Source of the DNA: CAYYFX01 sp964471155
GTDB lineage: Bacteria > ARS69
Direction of reading: 5' to 3'
NCBI GenBank assembly: GCA_964471155.1
Contig: CAYYFX010000152.1
Coordinates: 1-7,471 of the forward strand
DNA: 7,471 nt
The translations under genes and the position numbers were made by a program. Under the pieces are notes generated by a model. It did no database searches, was not told the DNA's origin, and saw only the letters and a list, made by a program, of their open reading frames with translations. Numbering within the stretch: the first letter of the stretch is position 1; every line of letters begins with the position of its first letter. This document shows positions 1 through 5,775 of the stretch, piece after piece.

Positions 1-195
1 TCCATGCCTCCCGGCGCCTGCGCGACGCCGCTGCGGAGAGGCCCGGCCCCGGCCGACCGCGTCCCGCCCGCCTCCGACCCGACGCCGCCTTTCCACGCCC
101 GCTCCCCTCGGGCTCTCCCCGGGGACTCCCGCCCCCCGCCGTACCTTGGCGACGGGTGGGTGCCCGAGTGCAGGTTCCCGTGCCCCCGGACTTCC
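1..195. other. Non-coding stretch downstream of pth
   Basis: No recognisable gene. A perfect 10-base palindrome (TCCCCGGGGA) lies at 116-125, but it has no loop and no U-tract, so it does not support a terminator. Two weak minus-strand starts are visible. One is a GTG at 96-94 behind a GAGGGGAG-like Shine-Dalgarno, opening 32 arginine- and glycine-rich codons to the window edge. The other is an ATG at 5-3 with GGAGG only one base upstream. Either could be the beginning of the next gene, but neither encodes anything I recognise in the part that is visible. Confidence 0.5.
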
Positions 196-807
196 CTATC
201 CCGGGTTGAGCCGGTTCATCGCCACCTCGATCCCCTCGGTCGCGAAGAGGTGGATGCCGGAGAGGGCGCGGGTGATCAGGTCGGCTATGGCCGGCTCCTC
301 GTCCGGGAGGAAGGGTTCCAGGACGTAGTCCACGACGGCATCCTCCCCGCCCGCGGCGGGGCGGCCGATGCCGAGGCGGAGGCGGGGGAAGTCCGGGGAG
401 CCGAGCTCCGCGATCACCGAACGCAGGCCGTTGTGGCCGCCGGGGCCGCCGGCGCGGCGGAAGCGGAGGCGGCCGAGCGGCAGGTCCAGGTCGTCCGACA
501 CCACGAGCAGGCGGTCCGCGGGAAGATCCGGCCAGGCGTCCCGCAGCGGCCGCACCGCCAGCCCGGACCGGTTCATCCACGTCATCGGCTTCGCCACGAC
601 CGCGGCGCGGCCGGCGATCCGCGCCTCCGCCACGAGCGAGGGGCCCGGCGCCTTGCGCCACCGGGCCCCCGCTTCCTGCACCAGGGCGTCCGCCACGCGG
701 AACCCCAGGTTGTGGCGCGTGCGGGCGTACTCCCCGCCCGGGTTCCCCAGTCCCACGACGACCAGGTCGGGGGTCGGGGTCGGTCCCGGACTACTTCTTC
801 TCGGCAT
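196..807 (-). CDS. pth: Peptidyl-tRNA hydrolase (Pth)
   Basis: A cytosolic enzyme that cleaves the ester bond of peptidyl-tRNAs dropped by stalled ribosomes and so recycles the tRNA. The 203-residue product has the usual family length. Near the N-terminus is VGLGNPG (18-24), followed by Y27 and H32-N33; H32 aligns with the catalytic His20 of the E. coli enzyme. N79 in KPMTWMN, D105 in SDDLD, and N126 in GGPGGHNGL match the other known active-site positions (Asn68, Asp93, Asn114). Ahead of the first beta strand is a short Pro/Ser-rich extension of about 13 residues. ATG 807 is the only plausible ATG; it lies 17 bases inside rplY and has only a weak GC-rich Shine-Dalgarno, so expression probably depends on translational coupling to rplY. 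The rplY-pth pairing is common in bacteria. Identity is near certain; the start is less sure. Confidence 0.96.
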   Translation of the reverse strand: MPRRSSPGPTPTPDLVVVGLGNPGGEYARTRHNLGFRVADALVQEAGARWRKAPGPSLVAEARIAGRAAVVAKPMTWMNRSGLAVRPLRDAWPDLPADRLLVVSDDLDLPLGRLRFRRAGGPGGHNGLRSVIAELGSPDFPRLRLGIGRPAAGGEDAVVDYVLEPFLPDEEPAIADLITRALSGIHLFATEGIEVAMNRLNPG

Positions 808-880
808 CCGCCGCGGGCGCCGCCGCCGCCGGGGCGGCGATCGCGGCCGCCGCCTCCGCCGTCTCCGCCGCGACCTCCGC
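789..880 (-). repeat. Low-complexity Ala-codon tract, rplY 3' end
   Basis: A GCC/GCG trinucleotide-rich stretch that encodes the Ala-rich tail of L25, in which runs of four or five alanines are broken by Pro, Glu and Asp. It produces spurious long open frames on both strands. It is compositional and not a mobile or regulatory repeat. Confidence 0.5.
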
Positions 881-1444
881 CGGCGTCTTCTCGACGGTCG
901 GCGCGGCCACGAGCGCGATCACCTTCTGCGGATCGTCCAGGTACTCGTAGCCCGCGGGCAGCTCGGACACGTGCACGGAGCCGCCGACGGCCAGGCCGGA
1001 CACGTCCACCGTGATCGACTCCGGGATGTCGGCCGGCAGGCACAGGATCTCCACCTCGCGCGTCACGTGCTCGAGGATGCCGCCGAAGTTCTTCACGCCG
1101 TCCGGCTCGCCCTTGAGCACGATGTTCACCGAGACGTTGATCTTCCTCGTCATGTCGATGTGCTGGAAGTCCACGTGGATCATCAGCCGCGACACCGGAT
1201 CCGTCTGGATCTCGCGCGCGATCGTCTTGAGCGCGGACTTCCCCGGCAGGTTCAGGTCGAAGATCACGTTCGTGCTGTGCGCCTCGAGCAGCGCGCGCGC
1301 GAACTCCTTGCGGTCCACGGTGAGCGGGACCTGCTGGCCCTGCCCGTACAGGATCCCGGGGATGCGCCCCCGGCGACGCGCCTCGCGCGCCCCGCCCTTG
1401 CCGGTCCGGGGCCGCTCCTCGGCGGTGATCGAGATCGTCTTCAT
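791..1444 (-). CDS. rplY: Ribosomal protein L25, long Ctc/TL5 form
   Basis: A 5S rRNA-binding protein of the large ribosomal subunit. The 217-residue product is the long two-domain form (Ctc/TL5 type) and not the roughly 95-residue E. coli form. The N-terminal 5S-binding domain covers about residues 1-95, with the typical RTGKGGARE (13-21) and RRRGRIPGILYG (23-34), then VDFQHIDM (90-97). The C-terminal beta domain covers about 98-185, with SVNIVLKGEPDGVKNFGG and EHVTREVEILCLPADIP as landmarks. The last 30 or so residues are an Ala/Glu-rich, probably disordered tail ending in EKK. ATG 1444 has GAGGAG at 1453-1448, three bases upstream. It follows prs by 48 bases and overlaps pth; the prs-rplY-pth order is a familiar bacterial arrangement. 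The family is certain. Whether L25 here is constitutive or stress-linked, as Ctc is in Bacillus, cannot be told. Confidence 0.95.
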   Translation of the reverse strand: MKTISITAEERPRTGKGGAREARRRGRIPGILYGQGQQVPLTVDRKEFARALLEAHSTNVIFDLNLPGKSALKTIAREIQTDPVSRLMIHVDFQHIDMTRKINVSVNIVLKGEPDGVKNFGGILEHVTREVEILCLPADIPESITVDVSGLAVGGSVHVSELPAGYEYLDDPQKVIALVAAPTVEKTPAEVAAETAEAAAAIAAPAAAAPAADAEKK

Positions 1445-1470
1445 CTTCTCCTCGCTTCGAACGGGCCCCG

Positions 1471-1485
1471 GGCGGCGCTGCCGCC
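1471..1485 (-). other. GC hairpin between prs and rplY
   Basis: GGCGGC and GCCGCC form a perfect six-pair stem around a three-base loop, 8 to 22 bases beyond the prs stop codon. With a bulge the stem can be lengthened outward. No U-tract follows, so an intrinsic terminator is not supported. It could pause transcription or protect the prs message. In sequence this rich in GC such hairpins also occur by chance. Confidence 0.3.
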
Positions 1486-1492
1486 GGCCGCC

Positions 1493-2428
1493 CTACGGTT
1501 GGAACAGGATGGACAGGGATTCGCTCCGGTGGATCCGCAGGATCGCCTCGGCGAACAGGCGCGCGGTGCTCAGCACCTGCACCTTCGGCGACGCCGGGAT
1601 GGGGATCGTGTCGGTGACGATGACGCCGGACAGCATCGACTCCTCCAGCTTGCGCGGGGCCCCGCCGGACAGCACGCCGTGCGTGGCGCACGCGTAGATG
1701 TCGCGGGCCCCCACCTCCCGCAGCTTCTCCGCCGCCTTGATCAGCGTCATGCCGGTGTCGATCATGTCGTCGATCATGATCAGGTTCCGGCCGTTCACCT
1801 CGCTGGCGCCGATCACGTTCATCACCTCGAGGTCGTTCGCCTTCGGCCGCCGCTTCTCCACGATGGCCAGCGGCACGCCCAGCCGGTTCGCGTACGCCCG
1901 CGCCATCTTCACGCTGCCGAGATCCGGGGCGACCACCGCGAACTCCGACAGGTCCAGCCTCGCGAAGTGCTCCATGAACACCGGGGCCGCGTACAGGTGG
2001 TCCACCGGGATGTCGAAGAAGCCCTGGATCTGCGCCGCGTGCAGGTCCATCGCGAGCACGCGATCGGCACCCGCGGTGGTGATCAGGTTCGCCACGAGCT
2101 TCGCCGCCAGCGACACGCGCGGCTGGTCCTTCCGGTCCTGGCGCGCGTACCCGAAGTACGGCATCACCGCGGTCACGCGCGACGCCGACGCGCGCGTGGC
2201 CGCGTCCAGCAGGAGGAACAGCTCCATCAGGCTGTCCCCGCGGGGCACGGTGGGCTGGACGATGAACACGTCCACGCCGCGCACGTTCTCGGACAGCCGG
2301 ACGAACAGCTCCCCGTCCGAGAAGCGCGAGATCTCGCACGCGCCGAGGGGCACTCCCACCTCCCGCGCGATGCCCTCGGCCAGGGCCCGGTTCGCGGTCC
2401 CGGAGAACAGCACCATGTTGTCGGACAC
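1493..2428 (-). CDS. prs: Ribose-phosphate pyrophosphokinase (PRPP synthase)
   Basis: Makes 5-phosphoribosyl 1-diphosphate from ribose 5-phosphate and ATP, feeding nucleotide, histidine, tryptophan and NAD synthesis in the cytosol. The 311-residue product is normal for a class I enzyme. Landmarks are FSDGE (36-40), PYFGYARQDRK (90-100), H130 in MDLHAAQIQGFFD, the catalytic flexible loop EKRRPK (191-196, with K192 and R194), and the ribose-5-phosphate loop IDDMIDTGMTL (219-229). The last loop has Met227 where DTGGT or DTAGT is usual. The start is GTG 2428, chosen because GGGAG lies at 2438-2434 with a five-base spacer and because the resulting N-terminus fits the family. An ATG four codons in (2416) would place the same Shine-Dalgarno 17 bases away. 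It follows tRNA-Gln by 154 bases and may have its own promoter there. Confidence 0.97.
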   Translation of the reverse strand: MSDNMVLFSGTANRALAEGIAREVGVPLGACEISRFSDGELFVRLSENVRGVDVFIVQPTVPRGDSLMELFLLLDAATRASASRVTAVMPYFGYARQDRKDQPRVSLAAKLVANLITTAGADRVLAMDLHAAQIQGFFDIPVDHLYAAPVFMEHFARLDLSEFAVVAPDLGSVKMARAYANRLGVPLAIVEKRRPKANDLEVMNVIGASEVNGRNLIMIDDMIDTGMTLIKAAEKLREVGARDIYACATHGVLSGGAPRKLEESMLSGVIVTDTIPIPASPKVQVLSTARLFAEAILRIHRSESLSILFQP

Positions 2429-2433
2429 GGGTA

Positions 2434-2438
2434 CTCCC
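2434..2438 (-). promoter_or_regulatory. Shine-Dalgarno deciding the prs GTG start
   Basis: GGGAG followed by five bases and GTG at 2428. It favours the GTG over the in-frame ATG at 2416. Confidence 0.55.
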
Positions 2439-2497
2439 GGGACAGGGGCGAAGGACCCCGCGGGCGCGCCACGGAGACGGCTCGGAAACGGGCAAGG

Positions 2498-2527
2498 AGT
2501 CTAAGGGCAGGCCGTTCCGGCGCGCAA
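2498..2527 (-). promoter_or_regulatory. Possible sigma-70-like promoter for prs
   Basis: Reading the minus strand, TTGCGC (2527-2522) and TAGACT (2503-2498) are separated by 18 bases and lie about 70 bases before the prs start. They match the consensus hexamers at 3/6 and 4/6 positions. The patch is relatively rich in A and T within a GC-rich spacer. It is the only plausible promoter-like pair I see between the tRNA and prs, but the match is weak and the organism's consensus is unknown. Confidence 0.25.
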
Positions 2528-2544
2528 GGGCGGCGACGCGGCCA

Positions 2545-2563
2545 CCGGCCCCGTCCCGGCCGG
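2545..2563 (-). other. GC stem-loop downstream of tRNA-Gln
   Basis: CCGGCC and GGCCGG form a perfect six-pair stem around a seven-base loop, beginning 20 bases past the encoded CCA of the tRNA. No U-tract follows. It might mark the tRNA trailer or attenuate read-through into prs, but there is no direct support for termination. Confidence 0.3.
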
Positions 2564-2582
2564 CGTCCCGGGCGGGAAGGGG

Positions 2583-2658
2583 TGGCTGGGGCGGGAGGAC
2601 TCGAACCTCCAAATGCCGGCTCCAAAGGCCGGTGTCTTAGCCATTTGACGACGCCCCA
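2583..2658 (-). tRNA. trnQ: tRNA-Gln, anticodon UUG
   Basis: A complete 76-base cloverleaf including an encoded 3' CCA. The seven-pair acceptor stem is TGGGGCG with CGCCCCA, with U1-A72 and discriminator G73, both typical of glutamine tRNA. The D stem is GTC/GAC, and the anticodon stem CCGGC/GCCGG holds the loop CTTTGGA with anticodon TTG at 2625-2623. The variable loop is CATTT, and the T arm is GGAGG-TTCGAGT-CCTCC. All stems pair perfectly. The gene lies 27 bases after the spoVG stop in the same direction, leaving no obvious room for a separate promoter outside spoVG, so co-transcription with the upstream protein genes and processing by RNase P are likely. It reads CAA, and CAG by wobble. 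Confidence 0.97.
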
Positions 2659-2685
2659 ATCCGGGGCCGGGGAGGCGCGGGCGGC

Positions 2686-2967
2686 CTAGCCGTGCTCGGC
2701 CCAGGCCGGATCCCCGTCCCGGACCGCATGATACGCATCCAGGACGCGTCCCTCCACCCGGGAGCGCATGGTCGAGTGGACCGGGTGCGCGACGTCCTGG
2801 TAGGTGCCGTCCGGACGCTGGCGGCTCGGCATGGCGACGAACAGCCCGTCCTTCCCCTCGATGACCTTGACCCCGCGCACGACGAAGCAGTCGTCGAACG
2901 TGATCGTGACGAAGGCCTTCAGCCGTTCCTCGTCCCGCAGCGCGATCCGGACGTCGGTGATCTCCAT
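2686..2967 (-). CDS. spoVG: SpoVG family nucleic-acid-binding regulator
   Basis: A small (93-residue) protein clearly homologous to SpoVG. It opens with MEITDVRI, followed by ITFDDCFVVRGVKVIEG (22-38), DGLFVAMPSRQRPDG (40-54) and DVAHPVHSTMR (58-68), and then a helical end VEGRVLDAYH. These are the family's conserved blocks, in order and without gaps. In Bacillus, Staphylococcus and Borrelia the protein affects septation, virulence and gene expression, and binds DNA and RNA; the basic stretch near PSRQR and the C-terminal helix carry the binding residues. The role here is unknown. The start is ATG 2967, with only a G-rich weak Shine-Dalgarno within the palindrome CCCCCGGGGG (2974-2983). It begins 25 bases after ispE and ends 27 bases before tRNA-Gln. 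SpoVG in a diderm without known sporulation is not unusual in delta-type bacteria. Confidence 0.95.
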   Translation of the reverse strand: MEITDVRIALRDEERLKAFVTITFDDCFVVRGVKVIEGKDGLFVAMPSRQRPDGTYQDVAHPVHSTMRSRVEGRVLDAYHAVRDGDPAWAEHG

Positions 2968-2992
2968 GCGATTCCCCCGGGGGCCTCGCGCC

Positions 2993-3862
2993 TCAGGCCG
3001 GACTGTTGGCCCGCAGCACCTTCCACCCCGGACCGCGGACGGTCGCCGCGATCCGGTCGGCGGCGTCCGCGTCCGGCGCGATGCCGAACACGGTGGGACC
3101 GCTGCCCGACATCAGGGCCCCCGCGGCCCCCGCGGCGAGCAGCTTGCGCTTCGCCTCGGCCACCACGGGGTGGGCCGCCGCCACGCCGGGCTCGAGGTCG
3201 TTCGACAGGTGCGGCGCGATCAGCTCGGTGCGGCCCGATGCGAGCGCCACCTTCACCATCCCCGTGGCGCCGTAGGGGCGGACCAGGTCCGCGGGCACGT
3301 GCTCGTAGGCCCACTTCGAGGAGACCTTCACCGGCGGGTTCACCAGGACGAGCTCCAGCGCGCCCAGCCGGGGCAGCGGTTCCAGTTCCTCCCCGCGGCC
3401 GCCGGCGAGGCACGTCCCGCCCCGCAGGAAGAAGGGCACGTCGGAGCCGATCGCCAGGCCCAGCCGCTCCAGCGCCGCGCCCGTCAGGCCCAGGCCCCAC
3501 AGCTCGTTCAGGCCGCGCAGCACCGTGGCCGCGTTCGAGCTGCCGCCGCCGAGCCCGGCCGCGATGGGGATCCGCTTCACGATCCGGATCTCCACGCCGT
3601 GGCGGACGCCGGTGTGCTCCTCCAGCGCCCGCACCGCGCGCACGGCGAGGTTCGTCTCGTCCCTCGGCGCGCCCTGGCCGCCGTGGAACACGAGCTTCCG
3701 TCCGCCCGGCACGAACGTGACGGTGTCGTGCAGGGAGACGGGCGCGAGGACCGACCGGATGGAGTGGTACCCGTCCGCGCGGCGACCGAGGACCTCGAGC
3801 GTGAGGTTGACCTTCGCCGGGGACTCCAGCACGAGCTTCGTCTTCGCGCCGGCTTCCGTCAT
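2993..3862 (-). CDS. ispE: 4-diphosphocytidyl-2-C-methyl-D-erythritol kinase (IspE)
   Basis: A GHMP-family kinase that phosphorylates CDP-methylerythritol at the 2-hydroxyl in the MEP route to isopentenyl diphosphate. The 289 residues equal the usual length. Motif 1 is SPAKVNLTL (14-22), in which K17 corresponds to the catalytic Lys10 of the E. coli enzyme. The ATP-binding loop is PIAAGLGGGSSNAA (99-112). D141 in GSDVPFFL is the catalytic aspartate, and the C-terminal GHMP motif is MSGSGPTVFG (251-260). ADGYHSIRS (29-37) is the typical substrate-binding segment. The open frame continues 50 codons upstream, but ATG 3862 is preferred: GGAG lies just before it, it comes immediately after the neighbouring stop, and the N-terminus fits the family. 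The spacer of two bases is short, so coupling to the upstream gene is likely. Supplying isoprenoid precursor fits the polyprenyl-phosphate enzymes encoded upstream. Confidence 0.97.
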   Translation of the reverse strand: MTEAGAKTKLVLESPAKVNLTLEVLGRRADGYHSIRSVLAPVSLHDTVTFVPGGRKLVFHGGQGAPRDETNLAVRAVRALEEHTGVRHGVEIRIVKRIPIAAGLGGGSSNAATVLRGLNELWGLGLTGAALERLGLAIGSDVPFFLRGGTCLAGGRGEELEPLPRLGALELVLVNPPVKVSSKWAYEHVPADLVRPYGATGMVKVALASGRTELIAPHLSNDLEPGVAAAHPVVAEAKRKLLAAGAAGALMSGSGPTVFGIAPDADAADRIAATVRGPGWKVLRANSPA

Positions 3863-3864
3863 GG

Positions 3865-3872
3865 CTCCCCTA
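3865..3872 (-). promoter_or_regulatory. Stop codon merged with ispE Shine-Dalgarno
   Basis: TAGGGGAG contains the stop of the upstream prenyltransferase (3872-3870) and the purine-rich ribosome-binding site of ispE, two bases before ATG 3862. It decides the ispE start and suggests re-initiation. Confidence 0.5.
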
Positions 3873-4754
3873 CCGGAAGTACAGGATGCCCACGATAGCG
3901 ACGATCCAGACGACCACGCTGCCCAGGAGCGCCGCATCGCGGAACAGGAGCTCCGAGGGATTCCCTCCCAGGTGGCGTTCCCGCACGAGGAAGAGATAGC
4001 GGAAGAATCCATACACGACCACCGGGACCGTGTAAACGAGTTTGTCCGTGCCGGCCCGCGCGACCGTGCCCGGCCAGATCGTGTAAATGGAGTACGCGAG
4101 GATCGCGCAACCGGACACGAGCGGAATGATCACGTCGAGGAGCCCCACCGAGTAGTCGTGCAGCGCGGGCCGGTGCGTCCCGGCCGCGTCGTCCAGCAGC
4201 ACGATCTCCGCGCGGCGCTTGCCGAAACCCATCACGAGGGCGAGGAAGAACGTGCAAAGCAGCAGCCACTCCGACAGGGTCACGGTGGGATCCAGGTCCC
4301 GGAGTACCTCGACGCCGCCGATCGCTCGCATCATGAAACCGACGGCGATGGACATCACGTCCAGGATGACGAGGCGCTTCAGCCACTTCGTGTAGAACAG
4401 GTTCAGCAGGGCGTACGCGGTGCCCGTGGCCCCGAAGCGCGGCCCCAGCGCCCACGCCCCGGCCAGCCCCGCCCCCACCAGGAGGACGCACAGCCACGCG
4501 GCCGCCGCGGGGGTCACCCTCCCCGCCGCGATCGGGCGGTGGCGCTTCTCCGGATGCCGGCGATCCGCCGCGGCGTCCACGAGGTCGTTCAGCACGTAGA
4601 TCCCGCTGGACAGGACGCAGAACACGGCGAACGCGAGCAACGCCCGCGCCGTGAACTCCGGATCGGCGAGCCGCCCCGCGAAGACCACGCCCGCGAGGAC
4701 CACGACGTTCTTGATCCACTGCCGCGGGCGCGCCAGCGCGACCAGCGCCGTCAT
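3870..4754 (-). CDS. UbiA-family polyprenyl-phosphate phosphoribosyltransferase (DPPR synthase-like)
   Basis: A 294-residue integral membrane protein of the UbiA superfamily. The closest recalled relative is mycobacterial Rv3806c (about 302 residues), which transfers 5-phosphoribose from PRPP to decaprenyl phosphate as the first committed step towards lipid-linked arabinose. Landmarks are RPRQWIKN (9-16), the Mg-binding NDLVDAAADRRHPEKR (56-71) followed by HRPIAAG, then YTKWLKRLVILDV (121-133), GFGKRRAEI (176-184), YSVGLLD (201-207) and NPSELLFRD (265-273). About eight or nine hydrophobic segments are visible, with a short C-terminal ILYFR. ATG 4754 overlaps the udk stop as ATGA, and the next stop is seven bases before ispE. 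Ubiquinone or heme prenyltransferases of the same superfamily are less likely, because the HPxKRxRPIAAG signature belongs to the phosphoribosyl branch. The substrate and the length of the prenyl chain are not shown by the sequence. The stretch 3961-4140 is lower in GC than the neighbours. Confidence 0.88.
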   Translation of the reverse strand: MTALVALARPRQWIKNVVVLAGVVFAGRLADPEFTARALLAFAVFCVLSSGIYVLNDLVDAAADRRHPEKRHRPIAAGRVTPAAAAWLCVLLVGAGLAGAWALGPRFGATGTAYALLNLFYTKWLKRLVILDVMSIAVGFMMRAIGGVEVLRDLDPTVTLSEWLLLCTFFLALVMGFGKRRAEIVLLDDAAGTHRPALHDYSVGLLDVIIPLVSGCAILAYSIYTIWPGTVARAGTDKLVYTVPVVVYGFFRYLFLVRERHLGGNPSELLFRDAALLGSVVVWIVAIVGILYFR

Positions 4755-5392
4755 CGCGCGGCCCCCGGCCGCTCCGCCTGCACCAGCACGTCGCGCATCT
4801 TCGACACGATGAGGTCGATGGCGACGACGTTGTGTCCGCCGCGCGGGATGACCAGATCCGCCCACCGCTTCGACGGCTCCACGAACTGCAGGTGCATCGG
4901 CCGCACGGTGGAGCGGTACTGCTCCAGGACCGAGTGCACGGAGCGGCCCCGCTCGTGCAGGTCCCGCAGCAGCCGGCGGACGAGCCGCTCGTCCGCGTCG
5001 CAGTCCACGTACAGCTTGATGTCCATGCGCTCGCGCAGCTCCGGGATGGCCAGCACCGTGATCCCCTCCAGGACCACGAGGCTCGCCGGCCCCACCGGGA
5101 CCGTCTCCCCCGTGCGCGAGTGGGTCTCGTAGCTGTACACCGGCTGCTGCACGCGCTCGCCCGCCCGCAGCGCGTCCAGGTGCCGCACCAGCAGCTCGTT
5201 CTCGAAGGAGTCCGGGTGGTCGAAGTTGAGCCGGACCCGCTCGTCCGGCGGCAGGTCGGTGCGGTCCCGGTAGTACGAGTCGTGGTGCAGGATCACCACC
5301 TTCTCGTTCGGGAAATGCTCCAGCAGGCGCAGCGCGACGGTGGTCTTGCCGGAGCCCGAGCCCCCCGCGATTCCCAGGATCACCGCTCCCAC
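4751..5392 (-). CDS. udk: Uridine kinase (uridine/cytidine kinase)
   Basis: A P-loop kinase that phosphorylates uridine and cytidine to UMP and CMP in pyrimidine salvage. The 213 residues are typical. The Walker A loop is GGSGSGKT (10-17). H37-D38 begins the nucleoside-binding DSYYRD segment, NFDHPDSFE (56-64) is the family signature, and VVLEGI is the second acidic strand. The C-terminal half has the conserved order RLLRDLHERGRSVHSVLEQY, then TVRPMH, then FVEPSKRWADLVIP. The start is GTG 5392, behind AGGAG with a six-base spacer; the AGGAG includes part of the upstream TAG stop. Its own stop shares ATGA with the following prenyltransferase. It sits between two membrane-protein genes of probable lipid-linked sugar metabolism. 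The salvage role itself is not obviously related to theirs. A phosphoribulokinase-like alternative is excluded by the uridine-kinase signatures. Confidence 0.96.
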   Translation of the reverse strand: MGAVILGIAGGSGSGKTTVALRLLEHFPNEKVVILHHDSYYRDRTDLPPDERVRLNFDHPDSFENELLVRHLDALRAGERVQQPVYSYETHSRTGETVPVGPASLVVLEGITVLAIPELRERMDIKLYVDCDADERLVRRLLRDLHERGRSVHSVLEQYRSTVRPMHLQFVEPSKRWADLVIPRGGHNVVAIDLIVSKMRDVLVQAERPGAAR

Positions 5393-5398
5393 GCCCCG

Positions 5399-5404
5399 CT
5401 CCTA
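5399..5404 (-). promoter_or_regulatory. TAGGAG: transporter stop fused with udk Shine-Dalgarno
   Basis: TAG (5404-5402) ends the ArnE-like gene, and AGGAG (5403-5399) lies six bases before the udk GTG at 5392. The close fit supports GTG as the start and terminal re-initiation as the coupling mode. Confidence 0.65.
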
Positions 5405-5770
5405 CTGCGTCCGGGAGATCAGCCACACCCCCGCCACGATCACGAGGGTGCCGACCAGCCGCGGCGGCGTCACCGCCTCGTGGAAGAGCACGCGCGAGAG
5501 GATCACGACGAACACGTACCCCAGCGACAGCATCGGGTACGCCCAGGACAGCTCCGCCCGCGTGAGCACGATCAGCCACAGCGCGGCCGAGAGGCCGTAC
5601 AGGACGAAGCCGGAGATCACGACCGGGCTCAGCGCCGCCTTCGCGAGGCGCGGCAGAACCTCGTCCACGCGGTCCACCGCGTCCGGGTCCGCCGACATCC
5701 CGTGCTTCAGCAGGAGCTGTCCGCCGACGCCGAGCGCCACGCAGACCATGATCAGGAGCACGTTCTTCAC
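5402..5770 (-). CDS. ArnE-like four-helix DMT transporter (putative lipid-linked sugar flippase)
   Basis: A 122-residue protein of the drug/metabolite transporter superfamily with one four-helix unit. The helices run at about 3-21, 49-69, 76-96 and 104-119. Several stretches closely resemble ArnE, half of the flippase for undecaprenyl-phosphate-aminoarabinose: GQLLLK (17-22), LWLIVL (64-69), AYPMLSL (77-83, identical to what I recall of E. coli ArnE), and the HEAVTP segment before the last helix (97-102). The first helix lacks the proton-coupling Glu14 of EmrE; Gly14 stands there, which argues against a multidrug exporter. The start is GTG 5770 with AGGAG five bases upstream. The open frame continues far upstream, but there it lies inside the preceding gene. 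A partner subunit like ArnF is not present, so it may work as a homodimer or with a distant partner. The natural substrate is unknown; neighbours suggest a polyprenyl-phosphate sugar. Confidence 0.82.
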   Translation of the reverse strand: MKNVLLIMVCVALGVGGQLLLKHGMSADPDAVDRVDEVLPRLAKAALSPVVISGFVLYGLSAALWLIVLTRAELSWAYPMLSLGYVFVVILSRVLFHEAVTPPRLVGTLVIVAGVWLISRTQ

Positions 5771-5775
5771 GGGGT

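Noticed and set aside
1..96. Possible start of another minus-strand gene (GTG 96)
   Set aside because: It has a passable Shine-Dalgarno, but the 32 visible codons are almost all Arg, Gly, Ala and Pro and resemble non-coding GC-rich sequence. More sequence to the left would decide.
582..2612. Minus-strand open frame of 676 codons in another frame over prs and rplY
   Set aside because: It overlaps real genes in a shifted frame, is Arg/Gly/Pro-rich and runs through the tRNA. It is a product of few stop codons in GC-rich DNA.
368..2689. Plus-strand open frame of 773 codons across pth, rplY, prs and the tRNA
   Set aside because: It is antisense to four well-identified genes, includes a tRNA, is rich in His, Arg and Asp in the way GC-rich shadow frames are, and shows no domain I recognise.
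2974..2983. Palindrome CCCCCGGGGG between ispE and spoVG as terminator or operator
   Set aside because: It has no loop or U-tract and overlaps the probable ribosome-binding region. A run of C and G like this is expected by chance in such DNA.
4755..5579. Upstream extension of the prenyltransferase frame through udk
   Set aside because: The sequence there is a frame shadow of udk, with Arg/Ala/Gly repeats and no membrane character. The real protein begins at ATG 4754, where the RPRQW motif follows at once.
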